The notes under the pieces were generated by a model. The model searched no databases and was not told where the DNA came from. It saw nothing but the letters and a program-made list of their open reading frames with translations. Positions 17,784-26,821 of a stretch of DNA of 64,000 nt are shown in pieces; the stretch's first letter is position 1, and each line of letters begins with the position of its first letter. The translations under genes were made by a program, and so were the position numbers. The DNA comes from Caldilineaceae bacterium bin34. GTDB taxonomy: Bacteria; Chloroflexota; Anaerolineae; Caldilineales; Caldilineaceae. Location of the stretch: assembly GCA_002238555.1 (NCBI GenBank), contig MPMO01000013.1, positions 28,377 to 92,376 of the forward strand. Direction: 5' to 3'.

Positions 17784-18683
17784 TCACCCCTTGATGCCCG
17801 ACATGACAATGCCCTGAATCCAATACCGCTGCAGCAGCACGAACACCAGCAGGCACGGCAAGGTCATGATGATGGCTGCGGCCATCATGAGGTGTTCGGT
17901 AGCTCTGCCACCAATTGAGACAACCCTCTGGAAGTAGGTCAGGCCAAGGGCCAGGGTGAACTTCGCCGTGGTGTTGAGGAAGATGAGCGGCCCGAAGAAG
18001 TCGTTCCAGCTGCCCAGGAAGGAGAAGATACCCATGGTGACGAAGACAGGCACCGACAAAGGGCAAAGAATTCGGAAGTAGATCCAGAGGGAGTTGGCAC
18101 CGTCGATTTTGGCTGCCTCGTCGAACTCCCGGGGGATGGTCAGGAAGAACTGGCGGAAGAGGAAGATGGCGAAGGCACCGCCGCCGAACCAGGGAGGAAT
18201 GTACAGGGACCGAAGCTGATCCAGCCATCCAAGCCACTTGAAGAGCAGGAACGTCGGAATGATGGTGATCTGGGGCGGCAGCATCAACGTGCTCAACATG
18301 ATCAGGAACAGGATGTTCCGACCCGGGAAGCGGAACCGGGCAAAGCCGTAGGCCACCAGCGACGCGGACAGGATCTGGCCAATCCCCGTCAATACGGTGA
18401 CTTTGAGGCTATTCCAGAAGAAGAGGGCCAGCGGGGCCTGGCGGAAGACTTCAACGTAGTTGAACCACTGGGGATCCTCGGGTAGCCACGTCGGCGGAAA
18501 GAGGAAGATCTCCCTGGGCAGCTTCAGCGACGTAAGCACCGCCCACAGGAACGGCAGGCCAAACGCGACACCGAGGACCAATACCACCAGGTACGTTGGG
18601 GCTTGGAGGAGGGCCTGCTGCAGGCGGACTCTGCCATGGGAGGGCAATGGTTTCCTCAGCGCGGGAGTCGTGGAATCTACCAT
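17784..18683 (-). CDS. Carbohydrate ABC transporter permease (MalG type)
   Basis: The protein has 299 residues with six predicted membrane segments. The EAA loop that contacts the ATPase is clear (EFDEAAKIDGANSLWIYFRI). Its start overlaps the stop of the upstream permease by seven bases (18677-18683), so the pair is co-translated. It should form the second half of the sugar channel. A short hairpin at 17706-17721 lies between this gene and the convergent alcohol dehydrogenase gene but lacks a T run. Confidence 0.95.
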   Translation of the reverse strand: MVDSTTPALRKPLPSHGRVRLQQALLQAPTYLVVLVLGVAFGLPFLWAVLTSLKLPREIFLFPPTWLPEDPQWFNYVEVFRQAPLALFFWNSLKVTVLTGIGQILSASLVAYGFARFRFPGRNILFLIMLSTLMLPPQITIIPTFLLFKWLGWLDQLRSLYIPPWFGGGAFAIFLFRQFFLTIPREFDEAAKIDGANSLWIYFRILCPLSVPVFVTMGIFSFLGSWNDFFGPLIFLNTTAKFTLALGLTYFQRVVSIGGRATEHLMMAAAIIMTLPCLLVFVLLQRYWIQGIVMSGIKG

Positions 18684-19606
18684 CGTTCGCCCTGGTCAAA
18701 CTCGTAGTAGACCCACGATCGGGAAAGGCGGAGCTGCCAATAGGTCAGGAGCACAAGGATCAGGAAGAAGAACCAAGCCAGGGCGGACGCGTATCCCATC
18801 TCCCAGTAGTCAAAGGCGTGGTTGTAGAGGTTCAGGACGTAGAAGAGGGTCGAGTAGGCGGGACCGCCGGCGGGTCGCGTCTGGCCGGCGCCACTGGTCG
18901 CGACGAATGCCAACGTGAACATCTGCATCGCGCCGATCAGGCCCAGCACCAGGTTGAAGAACATCGACGGCGAGAGCAAGGGAATCGTGATGCGCCAGAA
19001 CTTGGCCTGGCTGCCCGCACCGTCGATCTCCGCCGATTCGTAGAGTTCAATTGGAATTCCCTGTAGTCCGGCCAGGAAGATGAGCATCGAGCCGCCGCCG
19101 ACGGCGCCCCAGAGACTGATCACAATCAAGGACGGCTTTGACCATTGGATGTCATCGAGCCAGCGCGGCCCTTCGATGCCGATTAAGTCGAGGAGGTAGT
19201 TGGCCAGGCCCACGTTCGGCTGGAAGATCCAGAGCCAGAGAAAGGCGGTGGCGACGATAGGCGTGATGGATGGCAGGAAGTAGATGGCCCTGAAGATGGT
19301 TCGTCCCAGGATGCGCTGGTTGAGGAGCAGCGCACAGCACAGGGAGCCGGCGATGGAGACCGGCACGAAGACGGCAGCGTAGTAGACCGTGTTCCAGAGC
19401 GACTTCCAGAAGAGGTCGTCCTGGAACATGCGGATGTAATTGTCCAGGCCTACGAAGTCGGGCGGTGTGATGATCTTGTAGAACGTGAGACTAAGGTAGA
19501 TGGAGGCCAGCATCGGACCGGCCGCGAACACCGCGAAACCGACCAGCCACGGCGCGATGTACAAGTAGCCCTCGATGGCTTCCCTGGTGGCGGTGGACAA
19601 ACGCAT
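18677..19606 (-). CDS. Carbohydrate ABC transporter permease (MalF/UgpA type)
   Basis: The protein has 309 residues with about six membrane helices, starting IEGYLYIAPWLVGF. The EAA loop reads ELYESAEIDGAGSQAKFWRI. It is the first gene of a two-permease unit. Immediately upstream on the same strand lie a broken alcohol dehydrogenase and the 5' end of a binding-protein gene, which suggests this transporter once had its own binding protein there. The intact lipoprotein at 15198 may now serve it. Confidence 0.95.
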   Translation of the reverse strand: MRLSTATREAIEGYLYIAPWLVGFAVFAAGPMLASIYLSLTFYKIITPPDFVGLDNYIRMFQDDLFWKSLWNTVYYAAVFVPVSIAGSLCCALLLNQRILGRTIFRAIYFLPSITPIVATAFLWLWIFQPNVGLANYLLDLIGIEGPRWLDDIQWSKPSLIVISLWGAVGGGSMLIFLAGLQGIPIELYESAEIDGAGSQAKFWRITIPLLSPSMFFNLVLGLIGAMQMFTLAFVATSGAGQTRPAGGPAYSTLFYVLNLYNHAFDYWEMGYASALAWFFFLILVLLTYWQLRLSRSWVYYEFDQGERW

Positions 19607-19691
19607 GGAGGATTTTCTAGCGAAGGTCGCGTGTCCGGATTTGCCGGTGTTCGCGGCAGGCCGAGGACGGAAACGCGCGACGGAACATGGT

Positions 19692-20190
19692 CTATGCGCC
19701 GAACATGAGCACGCTGCGGCGTGCTTCGCCGCGGGTCATCAGGTCGAATCCTTTGTTGACCTTTTCCAGCGAAAGTCGACGGTTGACCAAAGTGTCCAGT
19801 TCGAACGTTCCCGCTCGGAACCGGTCAATTAGCGCCGGGATGCCGCCACCGGAGTGCGCACCGGTGATCACCTTTTCGTTGTCGAGCCATGCCGCCTGAT
19901 CAACCACGAGTTGTGTGCCGGGAAGTCCGGCTTCCTCCAGCACCACCACGCCTCCGTTGTGTACGATGCCGAAGGTCTGGTAGATCGCGACAGCCGAACC
20001 AGAGAAATTGAAGGCGCAGTCAGCCATGGTACTGCCGCGCGGCGCAGCGCTGCGCCGCGTTGGTTTCGGCCAGGCCCAAGCCGCCGCAGCCGAAGACCGC
20101 GATGCAACCGCCCGGCGTAACCTTGGCTCGGGTCAGGACGACCGCTGCGCCGGAGAGGGCGCAGCAACCAAGCAGGCAGCCGTCATGGAT
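19692..20190 (-). pseudogene. Zinc alcohol dehydrogenase remnant
   Basis: Two segments in different frames match one medium-chain dehydrogenase. The first, about 20060-20190, has VFGCGGLGL, the cofactor motif. The second, 19692-20027, covers the C-terminal part, with FNFSGSAVAIYQTF, GAHSGGG and RRLSLEKVNKGFDLM. The sequence between them is too short, about 45 residues missing, and the N-terminal zinc domain is absent. It joins at its upstream end the start of a binding-protein gene. It cannot encode an enzyme. Confidence 0.8.
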
Positions 20191-20255
20191 GCCCCCACCG
20201 CGACCGTCGAAGCACCCAGAAAGTGCCTGCGGTTCAGTTTCTTTCCGCTCATCAT
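20133..20255 (-). pseudogene. 5' end of a Tat-lipoprotein (solute-binding protein) gene, truncated
   Basis: From ATG 20255 (a second ATG follows directly) with a strong AGGAG ribosome site, the frame encodes KKLNRRHFLGAS then a hydrophobic stretch and the lipobox MTAAC (cysteine 28). This is the signal of a Tat-exported lipoprotein, like the intact binding protein at 15198. After about 28 codons the sequence changes into alcohol-dehydrogenase sequence in another frame, and the frame ends at 20133. The rest of the gene is deleted. The ribosome site is intact, so a 40-residue peptide could still be made. Confidence 0.72.
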
Positions 20256-20743
20256 TTCTCCTGTGGGCAGTTCCGAGTCCTGTTTTCATTGGATAGGTAC
20301 TGACGACGACCACGCCGGTGTTCGGGGGTTCCGCATCCTGTGTCTTGCATTCATGCGAGCGCGCGAAGGGTGTGGGCGCATCCTTTACACGGCGGAGCGA
20401 TTGTAGCACCGGACGGAATCGGCAGATTCTGGGGTGCTGCATGTGTGTTCCCGCAGTCCGCGGGCCTCATTTGCGGAGTCCTTTTGTGCCGCGGATAGTA
20501 GGCAGTTGGACCGAGTGACGTTCCGATTACCTGTACGCGCTCTTCGCGGTGACCAGTCAGAATAGGCAGGTAGAAAACCACAGGTTTGATGGAGCTGGAT
20601 TTGGACCTGGCCCCACCAGTCCACACAACGGAAGGCGGTAAACGATCATGCATCGGCAGCATTTCCAGATGGCGCCCGGCGGTGCCCATTCCCCGTCGGC
20701 ACGGATTCCGAACAGTGGTGTGAATCCGGCAAGGGTCAGTTCA
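20256..20743. other. Intergenic region, 488 bases
   Basis: The region lies between divergent units. It should contain the promoter of the truncated binding-protein gene and that of the lipoprotein gene at 20744. I recognise no gene, repeat or clear promoter box. Confidence 0.4.
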
Positions 20744-21244
20744 ATGCGCTCTCTGCGGATCACCCTCATCGTTCTGGTGATGGCAGTCATGCTGGGGGCA
20801 CTGGCACTCAGCGGCTGCGTCGTTGGCGAACACACCTACGGCGAGTACGGTGCCGAGAGTGCGCGCGAACATGCCGGCGTTGCCGAAGGGAGTGGAGAGG
20901 AATCCGGGAATCCTTTGACCCTGGAGGAAACCTATGATGTGGTCCGGCAGGGAGCTCGACTCATCCTGGACTACAGCGCGGAGGACAACGCATTCGTCGG
21001 TACCGTGCAGAACACCACCGACGAAACCTTGTCGCAGGTCCGGGTGGAAGTGCATCTGTCCAGCGGCGTGGAACTTGGTCCCACCACGCCGCTGGACCTT
21101 GAGCCTGGTCAGACGGTGGATGTGGTTCTGAGCGCAGGGGATCAGGTGTTTGATGGCTGGTCACCCCACGCGGAAGTCGGTGCGTCGGAACACGGCCACG
21201 AAGGCGAAGGTGGCGGTGAGCACGCTTCGGGCGACGAAGGCTGA
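20744..21244 (+). CDS. Small lipoprotein with an FxLYD-like beta domain
   Basis: The protein has 166 residues from ATG 20744, chosen because a lipoprotein signal follows at once: basic start, hydrophobic core, lipobox LSGC. A stretch rich in E, G and A comes next. Then a single beta domain, FVGTVQNTTDETLSQVRVEV followed by LEPGQTVDVVLS, resembles the FxLYD or CARDB-like modules of exported proteins. The C-terminus is rich in His, Glu and Gly (HGHEGEGGGEH), which could bind metal. Function unknown. It is a single gene. Confidence 0.75.
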   Translation: MRSLRITLIVLVMAVMLGALALSGCVVGEHTYGEYGAESAREHAGVAEGSGEESGNPLTLEETYDVVRQGARLILDYSAEDNAFVGTVQNTTDETLSQVRVEVHLSSGVELGPTTPLDLEPGQTVDVVLSAGDQVFDGWSPHAEVGASEHGHEGEGGGEHASGDEG

Positions 21245-21870
21245 GGTCTGTATTTTTCCTTTGTCTGACGGTACGGACTGTCGATCCCGATTGATTTTGC
21301 TGTCGAATTGGCACCCGGAACACTCAATTCCCGGATCCGGGCCGCCGTGACATCCCCGTCTCTTTGATTTACTGATTGGCCTGGCCATTCACCCGCCATC
21401 TGCTCGTCTGCGGAGGTGAACCGCCAGGAACGCCCATGGGATTGCGGGTTTGCCCGATCTCTCTGTACGCTTTGGGCCTGAGCTGCTCCCCCGGTCCCTA
21501 CAGCTTGGCGGCAGCGGCTGCAACACTTCCTGGAACGGTGGAACCAGATGCGGCCTCACTTGCCTCCCCCCAAGGTGCCGGCCACCCCCACTGTCCGGAG
21601 GACCGAATGGGGCGACTGAAGCCCCACATGTATCTGGCCTGGGGCTCTCAGTCGGTGGCCGGGGCGCGCCGCGTCCTCCGCGTCGTCAGTTACCTGCGGG
21701 TCTGACAGTCTCGGGGCAGAGGGCCGCGCCGTCATGGCGGCACCGGATTTCCATCCTTGGGCGCGCCACCGCACCTAGGCCCACACCAATTCCAACAGTC
21801 TCCTGCTCAGCGGTTCGTTGCGTCTACAAGGCAGGTGGGCAATGTTCATCTCCCTCCCCGCTGTCCTTTT
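21245..21870. other. Intergenic region, 626 bases
   Basis: The region lies between a plus-strand and a minus-strand gene that converge. Open frames are present (for example 21376-21705) but have biased composition and no family match that I recognise. A short T run at 21252-21257 follows the lipoprotein gene without a convincing hairpin. I see nothing else. Confidence 0.4.
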
Positions 21871-23040
21871 TTATTCTGCAGCGATACCGAAGATTTCCCG
21901 CCATCCAGCCGGGTTGTCCAGAACTGCCGTCAGGAGATTGTTCGTGTTGCCGGGCACCCCGAACTCCTGCCAGTGCTTGGCGATTACATCGACAGCTCCT
22001 TCATCGGACAAGATGTGGCCTACTGCTGTCAGGACGGTTTGTGCTCTGCCACGCTCTTCGCCATTTTCTTTACCACGCTCTTCACTTTCCCGGAGTTTGT
22101 CGCCAAGGGCATCGCGCCATATCCCCATGTTGGGGTCGAACCACTGAAACACGGGCTCATCGTCCGGGTAATCCTGTTTGAGACGCACCGCGCTTCCGAC
22201 GACTGCACTGCGCACCTCCATATCGGGGTCGTCCCCTTCACCCTGCACGCGCACATGGTTGTTGTCGGGCTGTAGGCGATACAGAACTAGTTGGGCCAGA
22301 TACCCCTGGGAATCTCCTTCCGGCGGTTCTCCGGGATCCACAATCAGGTATTCCTTCACGCCAAGGCGCTCGTAAAGAACCGCTTTGTCTCCATAGTCCC
22401 GCACCGCAGACGAAGGCGACACGACTTCCACAACCATTTCCGGGACAGGATGGTCGGGATCTGTCCGGATGACGCGCGATTCCTTCAAACTGCGGTCGTC
22501 TCGACCCTCCGGCAACACCACCAGGTCGGGCTTGACTTGGGTCTTGGGTTTCCTGCCTCCCGTGAACAAGCTCAAGTCGCGGCCCAGTGCTTCCGGAAAG
22601 TGATAGTCGGGGGTGGGTTGCACTCGGTGCTTCCCCTCTGCACCCAGTGGCGTGCAGAGCGTTTCCCGCATCTGTTCGATGAGCGGATTGTGGCGTTTCT
22701 GATCGGGACTCACGAATCCCGCCAAGTCGTATGGGAAGTTGCGGACATTGACCTTTCCGTAGTCGGGATCAGTGGTCCAGTCTTCGTGATACTCATGGCT
22801 TTCGTCATAGACGAACTCCGGGTCGAAATGGGATAGGGCTTGCAGGTCAGCCTGCCATGCCCGGGGGTGCAGCAACCGCCACATCGCTCGCTGGTAACGC
22901 GACGCGATGGCAGTCGCCGAATCCGTGTCGCCCCGCGAGGCGGGGATTTGCCAGTCCCAAGCCTCTTGGGGTGGGGGCCTCCGGGGAACAGGTGCCGCAG
23001 CTACGGCTTGGCCGGAAGTCTCTGCTGGTGCAAGGGCCAT
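21871..23040 (-). CDS. Uma2-family (DUF820) putative endonuclease-fold protein
   Basis: The protein has 389 residues. The middle carries the Uma2 signature of the PD-(D/E)xK nuclease fold: KPDLVVLPEG, MVVEVVSPSS, then DYGDKAVLYERLGVKEYLIVDP. A long N-terminal extension (Asp/His-rich, YHEDWTTDPDYGKVN) precedes it. A charged helical C-terminus (ESEERGKENGEERGRAQT) is common in Uma2 proteins. Members occur in many copies in cyanobacteria and other large genomes; biochemical role unknown. A perfect 15-bp hairpin lies about 50 bases upstream. Confidence 0.85.
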   Translation of the reverse strand: MALAPAETSGQAVAAAPVPRRPPPQEAWDWQIPASRGDTDSATAIASRYQRAMWRLLHPRAWQADLQALSHFDPEFVYDESHEYHEDWTTDPDYGKVNVRNFPYDLAGFVSPDQKRHNPLIEQMRETLCTPLGAEGKHRVQPTPDYHFPEALGRDLSLFTGGRKPKTQVKPDLVVLPEGRDDRSLKESRVIRTDPDHPVPEMVVEVVSPSSAVRDYGDKAVLYERLGVKEYLIVDPGEPPEGDSQGYLAQLVLYRLQPDNNHVRVQGEGDDPDMEVRSAVVGSAVRLKQDYPDDEPVFQWFDPNMGIWRDALGDKLRESEERGKENGEERGRAQTVLTAVGHILSDEGAVDVIAKHWQEFGVPGNTNNLLTAVLDNPAGWREIFGIAAE

Positions 23041-23091
23041 GGGGTCGCCCTCCCTGCCTGTATCACGCCAAACATTTTAGCCTGCCTGTCG

Positions 23092-23125
23092 CCGACCTTC
23101 CGGCACAACGGTGCCGGAAGGTCGG
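23092..23125. repeat. Perfect 15-bp hairpin upstream of the Uma2 gene
   Basis: Bases 23092-23106 are fully complementary to 23111-23125, with a 4-base loop (AACG). There is no T run on either strand, so a terminator is unlikely. It could be an operator, a mobile-element end or an RNA structure in the Uma2 leader. Confidence 0.75.
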
Positions 23126-23154
23126 TCCCGGGGTTGGGGCGCCTCAAAGGATGT

Positions 23155-23355
23155 GAGAGCACCGCGTTGGCCGAGGTAGCGCCGCTGAACCGGAACAGTA
23201 GCCAATACAGGGATCTGCGCCGCGTTTGAGATGATCGCGCCTCCGGGCGCACGATGCTGTCTACGGTTACGGTGACCACCACCATCCCGCTATGGGCAAG
23301 CTGGTCCTCATCCCGAACGCAGTGATTTGGGACCGGGTCTCTTGGCAACGGACAT
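23155..23355 (+). pseudogene. IS110-family transposase remnant
   Basis: The frame ALAEVAPLNRNSSQYRDLRR, stop (TGA 23227-23229), DDRASGRTMLSTVTVTTTIP follows the C-terminal IS110 pattern (LAGVAP-N-RDSG, RR-x-WGGR, R-x-LY-x-A). After a deletion and frame change, GKLVLIPNAVIWDR matches the final RKLL-x-ILNA-x-RD block. It is clearly decayed. Confidence 0.7.
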
Positions 23356-23507
23356 CTGTGCCGATGGCGATCAATCCTTGCTGTTCAACACACTTGCTGA
23401 GCCGTTACGCGAACTTTGTGCAATTGGGAGTCGCGGGGATCCTGGAGGGTCTCAAATCCTGAGTGTCTACCGATAATCAGTGAGTGCCGCGGCAGGACGA
23501 AGTTGTC

Positions 23508-24512
23508 CTATTGCAAGGCGAGTTGAGGGCCGTAATCTCCGCGGTCGTAAATCCGCTGGCATGCCTCGAGAACCGCGAGGCCGGCTCGACCGGGGATGGG
23601 TGCCTCCTGTCCATTCCGAATAGCCTGGACAAACGCTTCGGCCTGGCGCTTGAAGTTGTAGTGTTCCCCTTCCCTGGCTGCCGTGTCGCCGACTTCGATG
23701 CGTTGATCCAAGCCGTTGCCTTTGATCTCCACCGATTGGCGAGACCGAATGCGGATTACACCTTCGGTTCCGTAAATCTCGCTCCACCATCCGGTTTCGC
23801 CAGCGGGATAGGAGGGGCCGCTGACACTGAACGTCGCCATCGCATCGTTGTCGAACGTTAGGAGCGCGGCGACGGCCTCTTCGACCCGGGAGGCGGCGGT
23901 CAAGGTTCGGGTCGAGGCGTGCACCTCTCGCAGGGGTGAATCCACAAGCCACAGCAGGCGGTCCATTGCATGAACCCCCGTGTACAGCAGAACGCCGCCT
24001 CCTGAGAGGTCCGGCGAATTGATCCAGGATCCCAGATGGGATCCGCGCGGCGACGCGATGGTTTCCAGGCAGTTGACCGGTACTCCAATGTGCCCGGCTT
24101 CGATCCACGCCTTTGCCTGGATTGCTTCGTCGCGGAAACGGTGCACGAAGCAGATCATGAGCACCACACCCGCAGTCCTGCAGGCCTCTTCGATGCGTCG
24201 CCCCTCCGCCAGTGTGGAGCCCATGGGCTTTTCCATCAGGACGTGGAGGCCGCACGCGGCCGCCCTGCACGCGGTCTCCGCGTGCAGGTGGTGCGGCAAG
24301 GCCACCACCACGGCGTCCGGTGTCGGCGAACCATCCAATGCGTCCCGCCAGTCCTCAAAAGGCGTGGCACCGCACCGATTGGCTTCCCGCCGGGCCAGAT
24401 CCGCGTCCGCGTCGGCTACCGCAGTGATCCGGACATCCTCAATGGCTTCGAACCCGTCGATGTGGCGGCTTCCCGCTTGCCCTGCACCCAGGATGGCAAC
24501 GTTGAGCGTCAT
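23508..24512 (-). CDS. Gfo/Idh/MocA-family oxidoreductase
   Basis: The protein has 334 residues from ATG 24512, seven bases after the stop of the M24 gene. It has the Rossmann motif VAILGAGQAGSRH, VVVALPHHLHAE, the lysine motif LMEKPMGSTLAEG and TGVHAMDRLLWLV in the catalytic domain. The NAD(P)-dependent family oxidises or reduces sugars and related polyols. It is the last gene of a five-gene minus-strand operon starting with HyuB at 29937, together with a second Gfo/Idh member. Confidence 0.93.
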   Translation of the reverse strand: MTLNVAILGAGQAGSRHIDGFEAIEDVRITAVADADADLARREANRCGATPFEDWRDALDGSPTPDAVVVALPHHLHAETACRAAACGLHVLMEKPMGSTLAEGRRIEEACRTAGVVLMICFVHRFRDEAIQAKAWIEAGHIGVPVNCLETIASPRGSHLGSWINSPDLSGGGVLLYTGVHAMDRLLWLVDSPLREVHASTRTLTAASRVEEAVAALLTFDNDAMATFSVSGPSYPAGETGWWSEIYGTEGVIRIRSRQSVEIKGNGLDQRIEVGDTAAREGEHYNFKRQAEAFVQAIRNGQEAPIPGRAGLAVLEACQRIYDRGDYGPQLALQ

Positions 24513-24519
24513 GTTTTCG

Positions 24520-25680
24520 TCACCCCATCCTTCGCCAGCGGTGACTCCAGTCGCCGCTGAAGGTTTCCGCACCCGTCGGTGTGATGCGGATGTCTTCATT
24601 GATGCCCGTGGTCCAGGCAGGCCCGTTCACGATGTTGCGCTTGGGATGGTAGGAAAACACCATGCCGGCCTCGAGGGGCCAGTCCTGACTCTTGCCCCAG
24701 CCCGGAGCCGCCGAGAACCACGGGTACTCAATCGTGTCCATGCCCTGGCCGTGGAAATCGAAGGCCGTGGTTGTGCCGTCCAGTTCCCATCCCTGTTCCT
24801 TCAGGGTGTGCTCGAAGATGCCGGCCAGTTCGCTCAGGCGCGCTCCGGGCTTGGCCGCGGCCCGAATCCGTTCAAAGGCCAGAAGCTCGCTGTCCATGAG
24901 CTTCAGTTCCTTGGGCGTCGGGTCCCGATACGCGCAGTTCACCGTCAGTTCGCACCAGTGTCCGCTGGGTCCCAGAATCTCCATGTGATAGCGCACGATG
25001 TCGTCGCACCGGAGCGGGGTGTCCTGGGGCGGCTCATGCTCGCCGGGCCGTTCCCCGACGAACACCAGAATGTCGCGCGCACCGCCTGCCAGTGCTACGC
25101 GACTTGCCTCGGCCGCCAATTCCCTTTGGGTTGCGCCGGGCCGGAGCACCTCGACAAAGCGCTCCATGGCGGACTTGGCCAAGTCCCAGAGCTCGAACTC
25201 CTGGCGCATCTCCAGTTCGCTCTTGACGGCCCGGACCCGGTTCATCACGTGGTCCGCAACCACGAATTCCGCGTCCGGCATCTCGGAGGCCAGCAGTTCC
25301 ATGGTGCCGGCTCCCAGGATGAACTGGTGGCCCGCCACGCCGATCCGTGCCTTGCCGTAACCGCGGGTCTTGCACTCGGCGGCCATGCGGGGCGCAATGT
25401 ACACGTCTCCGCGCACGTCGGTGATCCATCCCCTGGCACCGATGCGTTCGGCCACCGCATACGAACTGAAGGCCAGGAAGGGCTCATCCTCCCTTGGGAT
25501 GAATATCAGGCCGTCGTGACCCCAGATGTGAAAGTCGGTGAGGTAGCGGAAATAGCCTCTCCCGGTCCACCAATGGCCCTTGCCGGCAACAAAGAGCCCG
25601 TCTAGGCCTTCCTCCGCCATGGCCGCCCGAATTCGGGCCAGGCGCTGGTCTCGTTCGGCAAGATCCGGGATGGTGGTCAT
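24520..25680 (-). CDS. M24-family (creatinase/Xaa-Pro peptidase-like) protein lacking metal ligands
   Basis: The protein has 386 residues. The start ATG 25680 overlaps the upstream gene stop by ATGA. An N-terminal creatinase-like domain is followed by the pita-bread fold. The usual two metal-binding aspartates are replaced: HMEI (E234) and HWCELT (E244) stand where DxG and D-x-x-R-T are expected, and the late glutamate is in YHPKR rather than EPG. FDFHGQGMD keeps the histidine region. Creatinase itself works without metal, so a hydrolase acting on a creatine-like or carbamoyl compound is plausible, in keeping with HyuB and dihydropyrimidinase in the same operon. Confidence 0.85.
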   Translation of the reverse strand: MTTIPDLAERDQRLARIRAAMAEEGLDGLFVAGKGHWWTGRGYFRYLTDFHIWGHDGLIFIPREDEPFLAFSSYAVAERIGARGWITDVRGDVYIAPRMAAECKTRGYGKARIGVAGHQFILGAGTMELLASEMPDAEFVVADHVMNRVRAVKSELEMRQEFELWDLAKSAMERFVEVLRPGATQRELAAEASRVALAGGARDILVFVGERPGEHEPPQDTPLRCDDIVRYHMEILGPSGHWCELTVNCAYRDPTPKELKLMDSELLAFERIRAAAKPGARLSELAGIFEHTLKEQGWELDGTTTAFDFHGQGMDTIEYPWFSAAPGWGKSQDWPLEAGMVFSYHPKRNIVNGPAWTTGINEDIRITPTGAETFSGDWSHRWRRMG

Positions 25681-26816
25681 GGGTCCGTTCCTCGATGTGA
25701 CTTGGAGAGTGGTGTCGTTTCGGAGCTGGGCCAGAGGTCGTCCGCGCCGTGGCTGGCAAACACCTCCGCGAGGTCCACCCACGTGCCTGCGGCATTCGAC
25801 TGCACACAGGCCTCGAGCAATGCCAGGGTTCCGAGATGGTCGTGTGCCGATGTCCGGACGGCCAGGCCCTGGTTCACACAGGAGACGAACTCGTCGAGGA
25901 GCCCCTTGGTATCGTCAATGAGCGGTCGTTGGGTTTCCAAAGGTACCGGGTGAAGCTCCTCGGCTTGATCCCCGTCCTTGAACCGGGGACCGGCCAGACC
26001 CAGCTCGGGATCCAGGTGGCACTCCACCACGTCGGTGAACTGGTTGCGCTGCAGGACCATGCCGTCCGTGAAGTCGGTGCGCCAGGCGAACTCCATGCTG
26101 TTCCAGCCGGCAGTCCAGGTACCCAGGTAGTTGATGCGCGCGCCGTCGGCCATTTCCATCAGGACGGACACGCAACTGTCGTGCCGATAGACACTGCCCG
26201 GAGGATTCCACATGTCCGCACAAACACGGACGACTTCCTGGTCGTAGCAGTAGCGGACGAGATCCAGGTGATGCACGGACTGTTCCAGCAACATGGGATG
26301 CTGCATGGTTAGGGGATAGGAGTTCAGATCGCCGCGGCGTCCATCCCGGTTGCGCGTGTAGTTGAACCTGCCAAAGGCAAGCGGCCCCAATCGCTGTTCC
26401 TGCACCGTTTGGCGGAGGTGCTGGCTGGCGGCAAGGTAGCGGAAGTTCATGCCAACCATCAGTTGGCGGTCCTTTGCCTGTGCAAGGCGCACCAGTTCGA
26501 CTGCTTGTGCAAACTCCTCGACCAGGGGTTTTTCGCAGATGATGTGCATCCCTTGCGCGAGGCAAGCCTGAGCCTGGCGATGGTGCAGTTCGGGAGGAGT
26601 GGCCAGCACCACAAAGTCCCGCGGGCCCGATCCCGGCTTTAGTGACGAGTGACAGGCAACGGGGATTTCCAGGTTGGCTGCCAGCTCCTCCGCCTTCCCA
26701 AGATCGGGGTCCACCAAGACCTCCAGGGACACGCCCGGATGTTCGGCCAGGATCCCGGCCCAATATGAGCCGCGGACTCCGCAACCGACCAGGCTACAGG
26801 CGAGGGGCACGGGCAC
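25677..26816 (-). CDS. Gfo/Idh/MocA-family oxidoreductase
   Basis: The protein has about 380 residues. GTG 26816 was chosen because it lies just after the stop of the upstream gene and two or three codons before the Rossmann strand (LVGCGVRGSYWAG); a TTG at 26858 and GTG 26810 are alternatives. It shows ICEKPLVEEFAQAVEL, the family lysine motif, and QSVHHLDLVRYC in the catalytic domain. Its stop overlaps the M24 start by ATGA. It is one of two such enzymes in the operon. Confidence 0.91.
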   Translation of the reverse strand: MPVPLACSLVGCGVRGSYWAGILAEHPGVSLEVLVDPDLGKAEELAANLEIPVACHSSLKPGSGPRDFVVLATPPELHHRQAQACLAQGMHIICEKPLVEEFAQAVELVRLAQAKDRQLMVGMNFRYLAASQHLRQTVQEQRLGPLAFGRFNYTRNRDGRRGDLNSYPLTMQHPMLLEQSVHHLDLVRYCYDQEVVRVCADMWNPPGSVYRHDSCVSVLMEMADGARINYLGTWTAGWNSMEFAWRTDFTDGMVLQRNQFTDVVECHLDPELGLAGPRFKDGDQAEELHPVPLETQRPLIDDTKGLLDEFVSCVNQGLAVRTSAHDHLGTLALLEACVQSNAAGTWVDLAEVFASHGADDLWPSSETTPLSKSHRGTDP

Positions 26817-26821
26817 AGTGC

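Noticed and set aside
21376..21705. Open frame of about 109 codons after the lipoprotein gene
   Set aside because: It has no ribosome site, biased Pro/Ser/Gly composition and no family resemblance.
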